Below are positions 50,303-51,386 of a DNA stretch of 51,386 nucleotides, in pieces. A program made the translations under genes and the position numbers. The stretch lies in NCBI GenBank assembly GCA_022510865.1, contig JAFLSQ010000015.1, forward strand, positions 1-51,386, written 5' to 3'. The stretch's first letter is position 1, and each line of letters starts with the position of its first letter. The DNA is from Treponema sp. (lineage in GTDB: Bacteria > Spirochaetota > Spirochaetia > Treponematales > Treponemataceae). The notes beneath the pieces are model-generated. The model saw only the letters and a program-made list of their open reading frames with translations, searched no databases and was not told the DNA's origin.

Positions 50303-51046
50303 ATGGAATCTATCCGAATACTACAGGACACTTACGAAAAACTGTACGCCATCACGCCGCCGCTAGGCGATTTGATTGAGAAGGAGTTGCGTGCGCTTTC
50401 CCCGCAGTTTTGGCGTGATGATTATGTAACACGCATTTTCCAAAAGAAAGGATTTTTGAAAGATGACTGGGCTCACCTGTATGAGATTGATTCATATTAT
50501 CTTCTGGAAATTCTGCGCGAATATTGGCGGGATTTCTCGACCTATTCGGAATCCAGATTTTTTACAAAAGAGAATTGGGATTTGTTTGTCAACAAGAAAA
50601 ACAAATCCTCAATCATTTCAATCCGCAATGAGGTTTCTCATCCAGAATATTGGAATTACGAAATCTCCACGTACAACGCATGGCACGAATCTTTGGAAAA
50701 AGCGGCGGTCGCGCTCGGCTCATCGCTTCCCGAACTTTTGTATGAACTGCACGAACCAGAGCGGAAGAAGATTCTGGATATAATCCTAAACCGCGTAGTG
50801 AATCCCGCCTTGCAAAGCACCGTGCTTCCTCCGGAGATTTTGAAGAGCATTGAGGATACGAAAAATCGGCTTGAAATGCAGAACACCGCAAGCGGAATCA
50901 TGGCATTTTTCACCGATGCACTGCATTCCGAGCGCGGCAAGCAGATTTACGAGGCATTTGAAAAACATGGAATGGCATCTTTTGAGTCCATAAAAGATGA
51001 GGTGCAGAAAGCATATTACGGTACAGCGCATTTGGAGAAAGAATGA
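50303..51046 (+). CDS. Swt1-like HEPN domain protein (putative RNase)
   Basis: This 247-residue protein, all-helical, has SIRNEVSHPEYWNYE (about residue 108), an Rx4H motif (R-NEVS-H) as in HEPN ribonucleases of the Swt1 type. Preceding helices contain LLEILREYWRDFSTYSESRF. Many HEPN proteins are toxins or parts of phage-defence systems. The ATG at 50303 has CAGGAG 6 nt before it; an upstream ATG at 50243 lies before the -10. It overlaps the DUF6884 gene by 4 nt (ATGA). That HEPN activity is present is inference. Confidence 0.7.
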   Translation: MESIRILQDTYEKLYAITPPLGDLIEKELRALSPQFWRDDYVTRIFQKKGFLKDDWAHLYEIDSYYLLEILREYWRDFSTYSESRFFTKENWDLFVNKKNKSSIISIRNEVSHPEYWNYEISTYNAWHESLEKAAVALGSSLPELLYELHEPERKKILDIILNRVVNPALQSTVLPPEILKSIEDTKNRLEMQNTASGIMAFFTDALHSERGKQIYEAFEKHGMASFESIKDEVQKAYYGTAHLEKE

Positions 51047-51386
51047 AAAGAATCGGACTGATTGCGTGCAGCGCGCACAAATTGGGCAAGGAAAATCCCG
51101 CGCAGAAATTCAAGGCGCAGGACATTTACACAGGAAACACGTTCAAAAAATCAAAGACAATCGGCTTGCGGCGGTTCGGCTGCGAGGACTGGCACATCCT
51201 GTCCGCAAAGTACGGTTTGCTCGACAAGGACGACGAGATTTCCTACTACGATATGTACTTGGGGCATCAGCGCACCGCGTATAAGAAGGCATGGGCAGAG
51301 AAAGTCCTCGCACGGCTGAAAGAAAAATATGACCTGACGCAAACCGTGTTCTACATTTTTGGTGGCGCGGATTATTATAAGAGATT
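51043..51386 (+). CDS. DUF6884 family protein, cut by the window end
   Basis: The frame starts MKRIGLIACSAHKLGKENPA and runs to the window edge (114 codons) without a stop. It contains AQDIYTGNTFKKSKTIGLRR, WHILSAKYGLLDKDDEISYY and VFYIFGGADYYKR. Its motifs (IACSxxK early, then LSAKYGLLD) match DUF6884, a group related to YaaA-like nucleic-acid proteins found in phages and defence loci. It overlaps the HEPN gene by 4 nt, so the two are translated together. Confidence 0.75.
   Translation, partial: MKRIGLIACSAHKLGKENPAQKFKAQDIYTGNTFKKSKTIGLRRFGCEDWHILSAKYGLLDKDDEISYYDMYLGHQRTAYKKAWAEKVLARLKEKYDLTQTVFYIFGGADYYKR

Overview
This window looks like the replication-origin region of a spirochaete chromosome, most likely a Treponema. 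The call rests on the dnaA-dnaN-recF-DUF721 order, on the type of chemoreceptor, adenylate cyclase and lipoproteins present, and on the general gene content. It is inferred by eye; no similarity search was run.

Left arm (1-6977). A truncated polysaccharide-export (SLBB-type) gene runs leftward behind a 29-residue membrane peptide. Rightward genes follow: tRNA-Ala(GGC) almost fused to a dCMP deaminase gene, a lipoprotein with a possible permuted papain fold, a PlsC-like acyltransferase, an amidohydrolase, a DHH phosphoesterase, an AzlCD exporter pair and a HAD phosphatase.

Origin core (6978-21031). A 790-bp gene-free stretch holds four identical parS-like sites and a small cluster of DnaA boxes. 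gyrA, a CrtO-like membrane protein gene and gyrB read leftward. dnaA, dnaN, recF, a DUF721 gene, rpmH, rnpA, yidD, yidC and jag read rightward. The dnaA-dnaN spacer has DnaA boxes, a DnaA-trio-like repeat and a very AT-rich tract, so it is the best candidate for oriC. A palindromic motif, CTAACG-NN-CGTTAG, recurs near gyrA, gyrB/dnaA, the HAD gene and the parS region.

Middle (21031-40785). This is mixed-strand housekeeping and signalling: a secreted protein, a cyclophilin-FKBP fusion lipoprotein, metF, a YczE-type membrane protein, proB, a DUF218 protein, a membrane-bound SpoIIE-type phosphatase, proA, a MATE exporter, a PAP2-like protein, xylB, a nitrilase-family amidase, two XRE regulators, a chemoreceptor with a LacI-type operator at its promoter, and a class III adenylate cyclase.

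Right arm (40835-51386). An imperfect direct repeat, part of which is a relic of the 3' end of an ABC exporter gene, occurs about 5.5 kb apart and brackets an accessory segment. The segment holds an AraC-GyrI regulator, a divergent XRE regulator, and an operon of five genes: a zinc-ribbon/TPR protein, an unknown protein, a membrane-anchored YidD-like protein, an SPFH-SHOCT protein and a multi-pass membrane protein. It looks like a regulated membrane-stress or defence module. An ABC exporter pair follows. The window ends in a HEPN (Swt1-like) gene overlapping a DUF6884 gene, possibly the edge of a defence island.

Several genes, including dnaA, proB, the cyclase gene and the HAD gene, have a good -10 box only 5-10 bases before the start codon, so leaderless mRNAs are likely.
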